Source of the DNA: Ridgeia piscesae
Lineage: Eukaryota > Annelida > Polychaeta > Sabellida > Siboglinidae
Direction of reading: 5' to 3'
Length of the DNA stretch: 64,000 nt
NCBI GenBank assembly: GCA_025642075.2
Contig: JAODUO010000561.1
Location: forward strand, 224,169-288,168
Both the position numbers and the translations under genes were made by a program. Each line of letters opens with the position of its first letter. Position 1 is the stretch's first letter. Positions 28,301 to 42,600 of this stretch are shown here, in pieces. The notes under the pieces are model-generated. The model was given only the letters and a program-made list of their open reading frames with translations, did not search any database and was not told the DNA's origin.

Positions 28301-31300
28301 GCCATGCCAGTGATGGTACATATTATATTTAGATGAGACCACAATTAGATAGCTTTTGATTAAAATGACATTAAATCTTAACTAATCCTAACAGTGCTGC
28401 ATAGCTGTTGCTAGTACATTCAAATTACCATTTTATCTGTATAGTGTTCACACATTTACATTTTTTATTAATTCACAGTTGTCCCCAAATTGCAAGGCAA
28501 ATAATTGTTTTGAACCTAATTTTACATTATCAGAAGCTAAGACAAAATCACAAAAGGATATAATTATCAAGTTATGTTAGAATAATCATGAAGATATTTC
28601 TATGTTGTCCTTCTTACTCATATGAGTTCTCTTACTCATCACTGTGTACCTACATAAGCGTGGTTCCATTTTATCACCCACTGTAAACTATGTGGTGCAT
28701 GGCATGAATTACCCATGGTGCAATCACACATTTAATACATTCAGTATCTATTGAAAGAATGCCCATCAATATATATATCCACTATAAAATTGTTTTATGT
28801 TATGTATTTGTATTTAATAAATGTAATAATTGGGATCAAATATAAACAGAAAGATGTGTTTAGAACAGCACTGCATTTGACTGGTTGAGTGGATAGAGCA
28901 GATCCCTGAAGACACTGTGACACAGTAACATTAGAACAGGTTGATAATTGATAAACTCTTCTGTAGGCATTAGTAAAATACAGTTTGATGATAAATGCAA
29001 TTTATGCCTTATGTTGTTTTTCCAGTGTTTCAGTAACAAAATATTAATATTGTACTTATTAGTATATACCTGAAGTATTTTGTTTCTTTGAAATTGCATG
29101 GTGAATTGGCAACACATAGAGGTGAACCTGTAACACTGCGATTGAATATATTTTGGAATGTAATATTTAGTGGTAGTATTGTTGTTTTCAGTCTTACTAC
29201 AATTATGATTGTTCGAAAACAACCAGTACTGATGTATACCCCGGGTAATTACACATGTATCATTGGTACAGTAACTTGTATTGCAAAAATGGTTTAAATT
29301 TAGTCCTATTAAGAGTATTTCCAAGGTAGTTTGGTATTTACCACAATTTGAGGTCTTTCCCAGGACGATATTTACCACCCAGTATTTACCAGGGTGGGAA
29401 AAACATGTCAACCCTGAGGTGTTTTGTTGCAAGGGTGAAGTGACACACTGAGGTGTTCTGTTGCAAGGGTGAAGTGACACACTGAGGTGGTTTGTTGCAA
29501 GGGTGAAGTGACACACTGAGGTGGTTTGTTGCAAGTAGTTTGTAGCAACAGTAGTTTATTTACTTATCGTTAAATATTAAACACACTTTTTATTATTTAT
29601 TTTAAATGCTTGGGTGAAGAAAAATTAACTGTACATTGAAATATGATGGCTAGGTGGACCTTATCACAAAGCAGTAAGTTGAAGAAGGTTTTGACATGAA
29701 CATAGTTCACACAACAAGTCATGCTACCCATGTTACCACTGAACTCACTTGTAAGATTTCAGGTCGAGTCATGTCGAACTCTGGCAGGGAGGCACAGCTG
29801 AGGAGAGGGAAGACGTAGTCCATGAAGACTCGGCGGAACAGCTCCTTCAGTGCCTCGGGGTCTTTCTGCAGAGCACAAAGACATCACCGTGTTACTAGTC
29901 AGACACACAAAACAGTCCAGGTGTTGTTCACCTTATACGTGTAACTGTCATGCCATATATTCATACCTATTGCCCTTAATGCCAGTTTTGTTGTGTTCAG
30001 GGGATCATAACAAATGCGTATTGAATTGAGCACCGGGAGAAGTTAACAATCAGTTTCTGGATAAGCAGGTGAAAGACAAATCTGCAGATGCATAAATACA
30101 TAGAAATAGCCTTTAAGTTTTCACCATACAAACTGTTCAGACAAACGCACACCAACAACATACAATCTCCTAACATTCCCCTACAGAGCTGCTTCACCCT
30201 GGTAGCTGGCAGGTCATCACGACATTGTACTGTCGTTTCATTTCAGATGGTTAACTAAAATTAATATTTGACCATTGCATTATCCATATTAGAAAACACA
30301 CAAAAGATAAGTTATTTTTAAAAGAAGACATTGGAATGACGATCACTTACCAGAAGGTTGTGAGATGGATGTGTGGGCCATAGACAGTCTGAGTGACATG
30401 TGGTTGACAAACAGATTGTAGGAAACAGAAGACAACAACTGAAGTAATGAAAGCCACAGAGACAACACAGAACAACTGGGTTCAGGGAAAACTACACGAG
30501 ACGAAAGTAAGTTGGTGGATTAAGGGAAGAGATTAGCATGAAGAAACCTGTGAAAAGGTAAGTAGTTTGGGGCAGTCTAAGATGGGCCAGACACGTACAG
30601 AAGATGAGTGTGGAGAGACTGACACAGAGAGCTGGGAACATAAACATATACAAAAGAGAAGACCAAAATTAAGATTGAGAAATAGTGTTAAGAGCAATTG
30701 TGAGGAGCCTAGTGGATCATGACAACTGGAAGTGACCCAGATCAAACGTCACACCACACACAGGGATCAAAGACACAGAACAGCAACAGGAAAGCAAAGA
30801 ATCCGTACCTTGTCTGCACGTTTTATCACCTTCTGTGTTTCAGCCCAGCCCATCTGTAAACATCACAGACACTTTGAAAACACAAACAGCTCAGTTAATG
30901 GAGTAAAGTGCACTGAACCTACTGTGGAAATGCAGCCACTGACCCATCTTCTATCCTGGTGAGACATTCAACACATTCCCCGTAGGCAATCTTTGCTAAT
31001 TTACCTAACTATGCCCCAATGAAATGATTTTTATTTTCATGAAAAAAAAAGGTCTTTTAATGTGGAAAATATATATTCCATATCAATGTATAAAATGTGA
31101 TTTTTTTTTATTATAACTCTTTACCAACAATTATTAAATAATTATAATAACAAAAACTGTATGGCGTGAAACAAAAAATTGCATTATCTCCATGGAGGCA
31201 AATGCACTGCAGCTGATGTGTTCTATTTATAATGAGCTATCAGTGACAAAACAATGACTGTCTATGATCTGTAATCTCCCCTGTACTCTGTGATCCTTTG

Positions 31301-33634
31301 ATAACCATCAGTTCTAATAATTCTTATCTCACTAATGACACCACATTGCCCTAACCATATCACACCCTGCAAAAGAAGAATGTCATATGTCGTGGTTGTG
31401 TGTACTGTGTAGTGATTTGCTGTTTAGTTCTGTTTTTGCATGTCTTAAGAGTCACACACTGAAAACAGAATCACAATTGTGAAGCCATCTGTAAACAACC
31501 ATTGATTGCTACAACAAAATTCGTCATCAGGTCAAAGTGACACAAATGGAGACGGTAAAAATGACACAAACAGACATCTTTGCATAATTTTGAGTGGCAT
31601 TAAACCAAATATGACTGAGCAAGCTAAGCCAAAGGTCCTTTGAATTAAAAATATTATTGCATATACATGTGGTATGCTAAATTCATGTGATATAACGTAT
31701 TATTCTCATATTTTATACAAATGTTGCAGGCTAGCTTCACGACAACAAAAGAATGTAACGTTATGGCGACCCAAATTTGGGTTAAGAATTGGACATTAAG
31801 TTTTGAGATTTCTTTTTTGAGACACGTTTGCATAAATGCCTAATTTTGCTTATTGGAAACATTATGTCATTTACTAAGATAATCCCCTTACAGTTAAGAA
31901 AGTTCTTAGTGTTTTCGTGAAACTCTTCCAAGATGATGAGTTGGTTAATAGTTAGTTACTGAGAAACAAGCACTGGAAATTACTAGGAAAAGATGCATCA
32001 TCAAACTATCATTGTTGTGGGTGCCCTCCCGCTCATGGCGAGGAAGGGGGAGAGAGAGAGAGGAAGACATCACTTACCCGCAGCACATCCATGAGGTCTG
32101 GGATCATGGCTACGTCCGGGAAGAGAGCCAGGACAGGACTATGGATAGGTTCTGTGGGCACAGCAGACACTGGTGACATACAGGACACCTGACACACTGG
32201 TGACATACAGGGCACCTCACACACTGGTGACATACAGGACACCTCACACACTGGTGACATACAGGACACCTCACTCACTGGTGACATACACACCTGACAC
32301 ACTGGTGACATACAGGACACCTGACACACTGGTGACATACAGGACACCTCACACACTGGTGACATACAGGACACCTGACACACTGGTGACATACAGGACA
32401 CCTGACACACTGGTGACATACAGGACACCTGACACACTGGTGACATACAGGACACCCGACACACTGGTGACATACACAACACCTCACACACTGGTGACAT
32501 ACATGACACCTCACACACTGGTGACATACATGACACCTGGCATCTTGGTCATATGGAAAATTCACAATGAAACATAAATTATTGTTAAATTAATTGTTAA
32601 ATTAATTTAATAAATAGGCCCTTGTGTCACATGAGTGAGAGAGAGAGAGAGAGGATGGATGGGGAAGGCAGGGGGAAGGGAGAGAAAAAAGGGAGAGAAA
32701 GAGAGGAACAGGGAGAGGGGGATCGAGAGGGAGGGAGGGAGGGAGGGAAGGACGGAGAGGGCATAGTAGGGTCGAAGGAAGAGTGACTGAGTGAGACAGG
32801 TTTGCGAGGGAGGTCCAAAGAGAGGGTAACTGCCAGAACAAGAAGTGGAAAGAGACATGAAAAAGGAGATATATTCATTTAAGTTACTATTACCGGAATG
32901 TCTGAAGACTTTTTCAAAAATAAAACTAATCCAGACGTTCTTCACTAAGGTCCAGCAAATGAATTATCTGAATAATTTCAGAATTGACAGTTACATTGAT
33001 GCAATCCAGTGTCAACTTCAGAGAACAGAGACGTGAAATGGTTGTATTGAAACAAAGAGCACTAGAGGGCAGCACTGACCAACAGACTGAAGTTCATTGC
33101 GGTCTCGCAGTAGGGCGTCGGTCAAGATTTCGCGGTACATGGACATGTAGAGGATGTAGCTGGTGCTGCTGACCAGTACCTCAGGCAGAGTGCTACACGG
33201 AGACATGGTCAGTGGATGAGTTTAATTCACTAGATAATATAACATTTTCAATTTTTCGAACAAAGATGACGCTATGGTACGCTAACAGCACACCACAGAG
33301 TAACATAACTGCCCTGTAAGGCTGGCCAGCTCATTTTAAGTCATTTATATATTTAACATTGGCATGGGCATGGTGTGTGACAAAAATATAAAAAAGTAAA
33401 CAATTAATAAAAGAAGACTAATCTACTCAAATCAACACATATCTCTGATGACGTGTACACACCACTTACTGACTTACACACATTATCTATAAAGCACACA
33501 GACAATGAGTCCTCTCTTACACCCTCACACTTACTCCAGCAGTTCCTTCTGTGCTTTGGTGGGGGCGGCCATGCGGATGGTGAGATGAGGCTGTCTGTTG
33601 CTGGCCATCAGTGACTTCAGCAGACTGCCCTCCG
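25328..33634 (-). CDS. NPHP1: NPHP1 exons 22-27: C-terminus
   Basis: Exon 22 gives GSLLKSLMASNRQPHLTIRM, exon 23 YMSMYREILTDALLRDRNEL, exon 24 SPVLALFPDVAMIPDLMDVL, exon 25 the short MGWAETQKVIKRADK, and exon 26 ELFRRVFMDYVFPLLSCASL. All follow the vertebrate order. Exon 27 encodes 52 residues ending CVARVY and TGA; it is less like vertebrate sequence, which is expected for this end. The exon 23 donor is taken as TTG|GTCAGT because it alone keeps phase with exon 24. Confidence 0.88.
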
Positions 33635-36600
33635 CTGTAGCAACAGGACAGCACAGCTAGTTTCTATGTGTACTGCTACAGTACAATGTGTACTGCTACA
33701 GTACAATGTGTACTACTGGTAGCAACTATGTCCGTCGTTTCAGTGGAGACATACAGATGCGGAACACAGTTTTCCAAAGTAGTCAAACTGATTATATGCT
33801 ATGACATAGTTTCTCCGACTGTTGCAAATTACATCTAATTGCCCTGTAAGGACCCTATAATATCTATAACCCATGGAGAACTGTGGAAACTGAAAGGGGT
33901 TGTTTTTCTTCTGAGGGATTCCATACTAATCCCAGAAGGTTTGGCGCACAAAATACAAACTTTTTACGACAAAAATGTCAATATAAGCTCAAATGCTAGT
34001 TCAATCACATATTATTATATTTATTATGTAGCCATATATGTTCTATTAATTCACAGAAATGGAACCAAGATGAAATCATTGTTGATAATATAGTTCTTTT
34101 GTTAGGAACATAGTTCTGTTGAGGGTGTTCACTTATCTTAATTATTATCTCACATAAAAAAGTCACACAAACTGGTCACAGGCTTAACTAGCTCTGCATT
34201 GTAATCATTTTGTTGATTCTTATGATTTTTGTGTTGTGTGTGATTACCCAATTCCAAATAAGGCATACTTACTTACCAATCATAGTTAGATTACCACCAT
34301 AACATTAAGTAGGCTCCAGTTACTGACTAACTGACCACTATTGACAGTAACTATGAGCAGTGCTAGTAGTGATTAATATGCATTTTAAATATATACTTAC
34401 GTAACATAATTTAATTAATTTATCACCTTGCAAAAGTGTGAAGTAACTTTGTAGCTCTTAAAGATTAAAGATAATGGTAATTATCGTACATTGTTTCTAA
34501 TTACACTGTATATGATCAACTGTGCTACCTATTGCTAATTTCTCTAAACTGTGGTGCAAATCATGACAAAATATAGCAAAATATAATGTGCATAAAATTA
34601 ATAAAATTAAACTTCAAAACATATGACATTGCAATTAAAATATTATTTGTCTGAGGCATTAAATAATAATAAAAAGGATGGATGTCAGTGAAATGTCTAT
34701 ACATATATATCCAAATATTTTTATTGTAAGACAATTATTATTTAGTATGTAAGTTGACATTTGGCTATATATACATGCTGTTATTCTTTATAACCCACCA
34801 CAAAGCCTGGAAGCAGGAATTAATGACTTTAAAATTGAGAATATTATTAAGTTTCTCTTTTGAAGAAATACTCTTTCACAGAAAGGCCACCGAGTTATAT
34901 TAAATATGTACAAATTCTGAAACTGCACATCCATAAATAAATTAGATTTGCTATCACCAGACAAAGATATTCACAAATCAAAGCACAAGGAAAGCAAGCA
35001 AACATAGTCAGTCACACATTGGCAAAATTATGTAAGAGTTATGCTCCATACTCACGTTGGTCAACATCTAAGAGACATGAAGGAAACAACAGTTCCGCAG
35101 TCAAATAAACTGGCAGTGCTCATTGGTTCAACAAATGTATAAGAAACTAATGACAAGACTGGTTAGAAATATAAGTTATTATGGGTTAGCCAGTGCAATT
35201 GCTGTGTTTAGGAAGATTATATATTATTGTCAAATAACTGTACCATTCATTCCAGCAAATATGTAGTTGTCAGATGTTTATACTTAGTGTGAGGTAGATG
35301 GACAGTACAATCTATGCATAGATTGCATGTTCAAAGTGTTTTTTATACAAAAGTGCTCCAGTTTGGTGAGACTGAACTTATTTAATATTTACAAAACCTG
35401 TTTCAGTCAGGATGTATTAGATTGAAATAGAAACTTCATGGGTATCTTTCACTTTTGCATACATTAGTTCTTTTGACTTTTTGCTGTGAAATTTAACTGG
35501 CTTTCAAAACATTAAGCAATGAACTCAACAACCAATTTTTTTTACCATTGATAAATGTTTTTTTTAACCCTACAGCAGCTGAGACCACATACTTCTGCGT
35601 CCAAGAATTGGGTCGACAAGTACTCCACGTTCATATGGCGTCCCTCCATTCAACGTCATGTCATAGGTCCTAGAAACAACACACTGATTACAAACCATGG
35701 ACAACGTCATGTCGTAGGTCCTAGAAACAACACACTGATTACAAACCATGGACAACGTCATGTCGTAGGTCCTAGAAACAACACACTGATTACAAACCAT
35801 GGACAACGTCATGTCGTAGGTCCTAGAAACAACACACTGATTACACACCATGGACAACGTCATGTCGTAGGTCCTAGAAACAACACACTGATTACACACC
35901 ATGGACAACGTCATGTCGTAGGTCCTAGAAACAACACACTGATTACACACCATGGACAACGTCATGTCGTAGGTCCTAGAAACAACACACTGATTACACA
36001 CCATGGACAACGTCATGTCGTAGGTCCTAGAAACAACACACTGATTACACACCATGGACAACGTCATGTCGTAGGTCCTAGAAACAACACACTGATTACA
36101 CACCATGGACAACGTCATGTCGTAGGTCCTAGAAACAACACACTGATTACACACCATGGACAGCGTCATGTCGTAGGTCCTAGAAACAACCCACTGATTA
36201 CACACCATGGACAGCGCCACGTCGTAGGTCCTAGAAACAACACACTGATTACACACCATGGACAGCGTCACGTCGTAGGTCCTAGAAACAACACACTGAT
36301 TACACACCATGGACAACGTCACGTCGTAGGTCCTAGAAACAACACACTGATTACACACCATGGACAACGTCACGTCGTAGGTCCTAGAAACAACACACTG
36401 ATTACACACCATGGACAACGTCACGTCGTAGGTCCTAGAAACAACACACTGATTACACACCATGGACAACGTCACGTCGTAGGTCCTAGAAACAACACAC
36501 TGATTACACACCATGGACAACGTCACGTCGTAGGTCCTAGAAACAACACACTGATTACACACCATGGACAACGTCACGTCGTAGGTCCTAGAAACAACAC

Positions 36601-39600
36601 ACTGATTACACACCATGGACAGCGTCACGTCGTAGGTCCTAGAAACAACACACTGATTACACACCATGGACAACGTCACGTCGTAGGTCCTAGAAACAAC
36701 ACACTGATTACACACCATGGACAACGTCACGTCGTAGGTCCTAGAAACAACACACTGATTACACACCATGGACAACGTCACGTCGTAGGTCCTAGAAACA
36801 ACACACTGATTACACACCATGGACAACGTCACGTCGTAGGTCCTAGAAACAACACACTGATTACACACCATGGACAACGTCACGTCGTAGGTCCTAGAAA
36901 CAACACACTGATTACACACCATGGACATCGTCACGTCGTAGGTCCTAGAAACAACACACTGATTACACACCATGGACAACGTCACGTCGTAGGTCCTAGA
37001 AACAACACACTGATTACACACCATGGACATCGTCACGTCGTAGGTCCTAGAAACAACACACTGATTACACACCATGGACAACGTCACGTCGTAGGTCCTA
37101 CAAACAACGCACTGATTACACACCATGGACAACGTCACGTCGTAGGTCCTACAAACAACGCACTGATTACACACCATGGACAACGTCATGTCGTAGGTCC
37201 TACAAACAACGCACTGATTACACACCATGGACAACGTCATGTCGTAGGTCCTAGAAACAACACACTGATTACACACCATGGACAACGTCATGTCGTAGGT
37301 CCTAGAAACAACACACTGATTACACACCATGGACAACGTCATGTCGTAGGTCCTACAAACAACGCACTGATTACACACCATGGACAACGTCATGTCGTAG
37401 GTCCTACAAACAACGCACTGATTACACACCATGGACAACGTCATGTCGTAGGTCATAGAAACAACCCACTGATTACACACCATGGACAACGTCATGTCGT
37501 AGGTCCTAGAAACAACACACTGATTACACACCATGGACAGCGTCACGTCGTAGGTCATAGAAACAACCCACTGATTACACACCATGGACAGCGTCACGTC
37601 GTAGGTCATAGAAACAACCCACTGATTACACACCATGGACAACGTCATGTCGTAGGTCCTAGAAACAACACACTGATTACACACCATGGACAACGTCATG
37701 TCGTAGGTCCTAGAAACAACACACTGATTACACACCATGGACAACGTCATGTCGTAGGTCCTAGAAACAACACACTGATTACACACCATGGACAACGTCA
37801 TGTCGTAGGTCCTAGAAACAACACACTGATTACACACCATGGACAACGTCATGTCGTAGGTCCTAGAAACAACACACTGATTACACACCATGGACAACGT
37901 CATGTCGTAGGTCCTAGAAACAACACACTGATTACACACCATGGACAACGTCATGTCGTAGGTCCTAGAAACAACACACTGATTACACACCATGGACAAC
38001 GTCATGTCGTAGGTCCTAGAAACAACACACTGATTACACACCATGGACAACGTCATGTCGTAGGTCCTAGAAACAACACACTGATTACACACCATGGACA
38101 ACGTCATGTCGTAGGTCCTAGAAACAACGCACTGATTACACACCATGGACAACATCATGTCGTAGGTCCTAGAAACAACACACTGATTACACACCATGGA
38201 CAGTTTTGGACACTAGTGATCAACTAAATGAGACACAAAATAACATATTGTGCATTGATTTTGAGTCCTGGCCAAAGAGAGGCAGATGAACCTACTTGTT
38301 GGGCACTGGTTTAGGGTCCTGATCAAAGAGAGGCAGATGCACCCAGCCACAGCTGAACTCTCCCGCTTGGCCAGTCGTCTGAAAGCAATTAGAATTCTCG
38401 TCTCAAACAAAATATAATCTAGATTCAACCCTAAAATGAACATACCCATGTTGCAGGTTAATAATTTCCCTCTCCTGTCTTTCGCAGTGGTCTTCCTTCG
38501 TTGGTTGTTAGCCCTTGCCCTCCTACATCTCGTTTTATGTTCCATCGGCATTGTTTTCTTCCCGGTCTCTTTCTACTTCCATCGTCTGTTTCCAGTCAGT
38601 CTCTCCTTCCATTAAGCCTGTCCTTCCAGTCAGTCTCTCTTTCCAGTCAGTCTCTCCCTCCAGTCTCTCCTTCCAGTCAGTCTCTCCTTCCAGTCAGTCT
38701 CTCCCTCCAGTCAGTCTCTCCCTCCAGTCAGTCTCTCCCTCCAGTCTCTCCTTCCAGTCAGTCTCTCCCTCCAGTCAGTCTCTCCCTCCAGTCAGTCTAT
38801 CCCTCCAGTCTCTCCTTCCAGTCAGTCTCTCCCTCCAGTCAGTCTCTCCCTCCAGTCAGTCTATCCATCCAGTCAGTCTCTCCCTCCAGTCTCTCCTTCC
38901 AGTCAGTCTCTCCATCCAGTCAGTCTCTCCCTCCATTCAGTCTCTCCCTCCATTCAGTCTCTCCCTCCAGTCAGTCTCTCTCTCCAATCAGTCTCTCCTT
39001 CCAGTCAGTCTCTCCTTCCAGTCAGTCTCTCCGTCCAGTCAGTCTCTCCTTCCAGTCAGTCTCTCCTTCCAATCAGTCTCTCCGTCCAGTCAGTCTCTCC
39101 TTCCAGTCAGTCTCTCCTTCCAGTCAGTCTCTCCTTCCAGTCAGTCTCTCCTTCCAGTCAGTCTCTCCGTCCAGTCAGTCTCTCCTTCCAGTCAGTCTCT
39201 CCCTCCAGTCAGTCTCTCCTTCCAGTCAGTCTCTCCGTCCAGTCAGTCTCTCCTCCAGTCAGTCTCTCCTTCCAGTCAGTCTCTCCTTCCAGTCAGTCTC
39301 TCCTTCCAGTCAGTCTCTCCTTCCAATCAGTCTCTCCGTCCAATCAGTCTCTCCTTCCAGTCAGTCTCTCCTTCCAGTCAGTCTCTCCGTCCAGTCAGTC
39401 TCTCCCTCCAGTCAGTCTCTCCTTCCAGTCAGTCTCTCCATCCAGTCAGTCTCTCCTTCCAGTCAGTCTCTCCTTCCAGTCAGTCTCTCCCTCCAGTCAG
39501 TCTCTCCTTCCAGTCAGTCTCTCCGTCCAGTCAGTCTCTCCTTCCAGTCAGTCTCTCCTTCCAGTCAGTCTCTCCTTGCATTTATACCATGTGCATTATC

Positions 39601-42600
39601 TGTCAAGAGCTGATAAAAATCATGAGACACAGGGCAAGATATTCAGATAAAAACAATTCTACGACATATATAGATGCATTGATCTGTGAATGTTGTAAAT
39701 AAGTCATCAGTTCAGTTGTATTGTGCTCAGGAACATTAGGTTCTGAGGAAAAACATCATTTAACAATATACATAATATTAAGATGGCAAAATACACTGCT
39801 GATATGAACGAATGTGATGAAAACTCACTCACCGTTCTAACGTAGCTTACAGCCAGTTCAAAGAGTATGCCTGTAACACAGAAACACACCAAAGGTATGT
39901 TATTGTGTTTCATGAAGGTTTCCTAGTCCTTCCCATAGTGTCTACTATTTATTTCTGTAACATCATCAGTGACTTAATATGTAGAAGTTATAACCCAAAC
40001 ACAAAACAATTAAAATGACTTCATTATTTTCTCTTGAAGCTGAGACTTCACTGATGGTTTCATAAACTTTCACTATGTATGTGGCAAGTAATCATTTCAT
40101 CGTTGTAATACATTATGTAATGTTCTGCCTAGCACCCAGGTCCTGCCAGCTTACTAACATGGCTGCCACAAATGAAATGCCCTCTGACATTCTGTCATAT
40201 TTTGCTTTGAATATTTTTGGTTGGAAACTTTGAACTTGCAACAAAAACAAAAGTCAAAATTGTTCTAGTAAAACCATTATCTAAGAGAAGATGTAGAGAT
40301 CTTCTACTAACCGAGATTTGTGTGCGAGGTGTTTGTTCGTATGAAACATTCTCCGTATTCCAAACTCCTCATGATGTCCGAGATCTGTGAAAAAAACAAA
40401 CACTAATTAGTTAACAACAAATATGACTTATGTGTTTATGAAATGTAGATTGCTTCAAAAATTTACTGCTTTTTACACAGGCTGAGCCAAAATGTATCAA
40501 ACAGTTTCTCTGACGATTTTATCACGACAACATATTTGCATAAACATATAAATCTGAATTAATACTGGCACAAAGTCGAACTACAGAGGCAGCATTAAAC
40601 AAAAACAAAGTATTAACAATACTGTTACCTTCCTGTTGAAGTTCCACGTTTTCTCGTCTTTATCGACAGTTGCAACTTTGATGGTGTGCATATTACTGAG
40701 TACCTGCGACAAAAAGAGACATTTCACTGTACAATTATATGCAGTGGTATAATTGATAGAACATCTCGCCTTAATGCTGCAACAACATAACATTTTTGTA
40801 CACCTACATAATATTACGGTAGCATTTACTTTTTAATGACACGGACCTTTTATTTGACATACCGAACTACTAATTTTGTATGAACTTGCCTGAATTTGTT
40901 TTACTTATTTTCACCTTGATAGCATCACGAGTGGAACACACCACAATACAGAGCATTGTTCAAATGGTTTAATTGTTATTACTAGTAATAAACATCGCAG
41001 TAACCTATGCCTACGTCAAATGACTTCTACTAAAGCCAGGGTAAACAAACCAAGAAGGTACAACGTAGGTCAGGGTGAGTGTATTTGAGCAGTGAAGATG
41101 TTGTGCTTACATTTGTGCCATCAAACAGACATATGCGGACGTGTCGACTCGTCACATCAATACCTGCCAAGGAAACAACCAACACCTGTATACGACACCG
41201 GAGTGAACACTTCACTAACCAAAAACAGGGAAGCACAAATACTACCATACTATATTTTATCTTTGAGACACATCCATGCAACATCTGCCCGTATAACGTA
41301 GTTTTACCGGTGCTTGTTATTAATTGATTGCAATTTAAGCATAGTTTGCACAAGTAATTTAACCATTACATATTTCTGGGATGAGTCATCCATACCTGGC
41401 ATGTAAGTACATAATCATTATTATGCATATGTTGTCACGCAAACAGAAAAACACAGATGTACTTGAATGGATAGGTGGACAAACATCTGAATAAACATGA
41501 ATAGAGTTATAAAGCTAACGTGACCGAGAGATGAAGTTACACCCCTACCAGGGGACACTGATCTTGTTAATACACAAGAGTTAACGAGATTGATTAATGT
41601 TGATGGGATTGATCTTGTTCCCACTTATACCATTCAGGTGCACTGTCGTGAACTGGTCGTTGTATGCAAATGCAGCTCTCCGACATGACATATTATAATA
41701 ATAATTACAATAATAGTAATAATGGTGTGTACATATATCAGAAAAAACATTTATCCTTGTTAGTATTTGAAAGTGAAAGTGAAAGTAGACTCACCTGCCC
41801 CTGGCAGTGGCATCTGCCTCACGTTGACCAACGTCACGATCCTCTGAGTTGTCACTGGGATACTGCGGATCTGAGACAGATATCTCAATGAATCAAACAT
41901 ATGCCTTCCTCCACCAAGACATGTGCTTCACTCCACCAAGACATGTGCTTCACTCAACCAAGACATGTGCTTCACTCCACCAAGACATGTGCTTCACTCA
42001 ACCAAGACATGTACTTCACTCAACCAAGACATGTGCTTCACTCAACCAAGACATGTGCTTCACTCAACCAAGACATGTGCTTCACTCAACCAAGACATGT
42101 GCTTCACTCAACCAACACATGTGCTTCACTCAATCAAGACATGTGCTTCACTCAACCAAGACATGTGCTTCACTCCACCAAGACATGTGCTTCACTCCAC
42201 CAAGACATGTGCTTCACTCCACCAAGACATGTGCTTCACTCAACCAAGACATGTGCTTCACTCAACCAAGACATGTGCTTCACTCAACCAAGACATGTGC
42301 TTCACTCAACCAACACATGTGCTTCACTCAATCAAGACATGTGCTTCACTCAACCAAGACATGTGCTTCACTCCACCAACACATGTGCTTCACTCAATCA
42401 AGACATGTGCTTCACTCAACCAAGACATGTGCTTCACTCAACCAAGACATGTGCTTCACTCAACCAAGACATGTGCTTCACTCAACCAAGACATGTGCTT
42501 CACTCCACCAAGACATGTGCTTCACTCAACCAAGACATGTAGCTTCACTCAACCAAGACATGTGCTTCACTCAACCAAGACATGTGCTTCACTCAACCAA

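Noticed and set aside
28860..29534. 224-codon minus-strand ORF
   Set aside because: It runs through the dispersed repeat and the inverted minisatellite cluster, with no transposase or other domain recognisable.
35555..38227. Open frames of 890 codons on plus and 875 codons on minus
   Set aside because: Both are produced by the 51-bp periodicity. The minus frame matters only because it is the NPHP1 exon 21 frame; neither is an independent gene.
38501..39702. Ser/Gln/Val/Pro-rich mucin-like frames of 370 and 395 codons
   Set aside because: Two frames of the same 17-bp minisatellite show the same peptide pattern. The strand is antisense to NPHP1, and there is no signal peptide or flanking gene structure.
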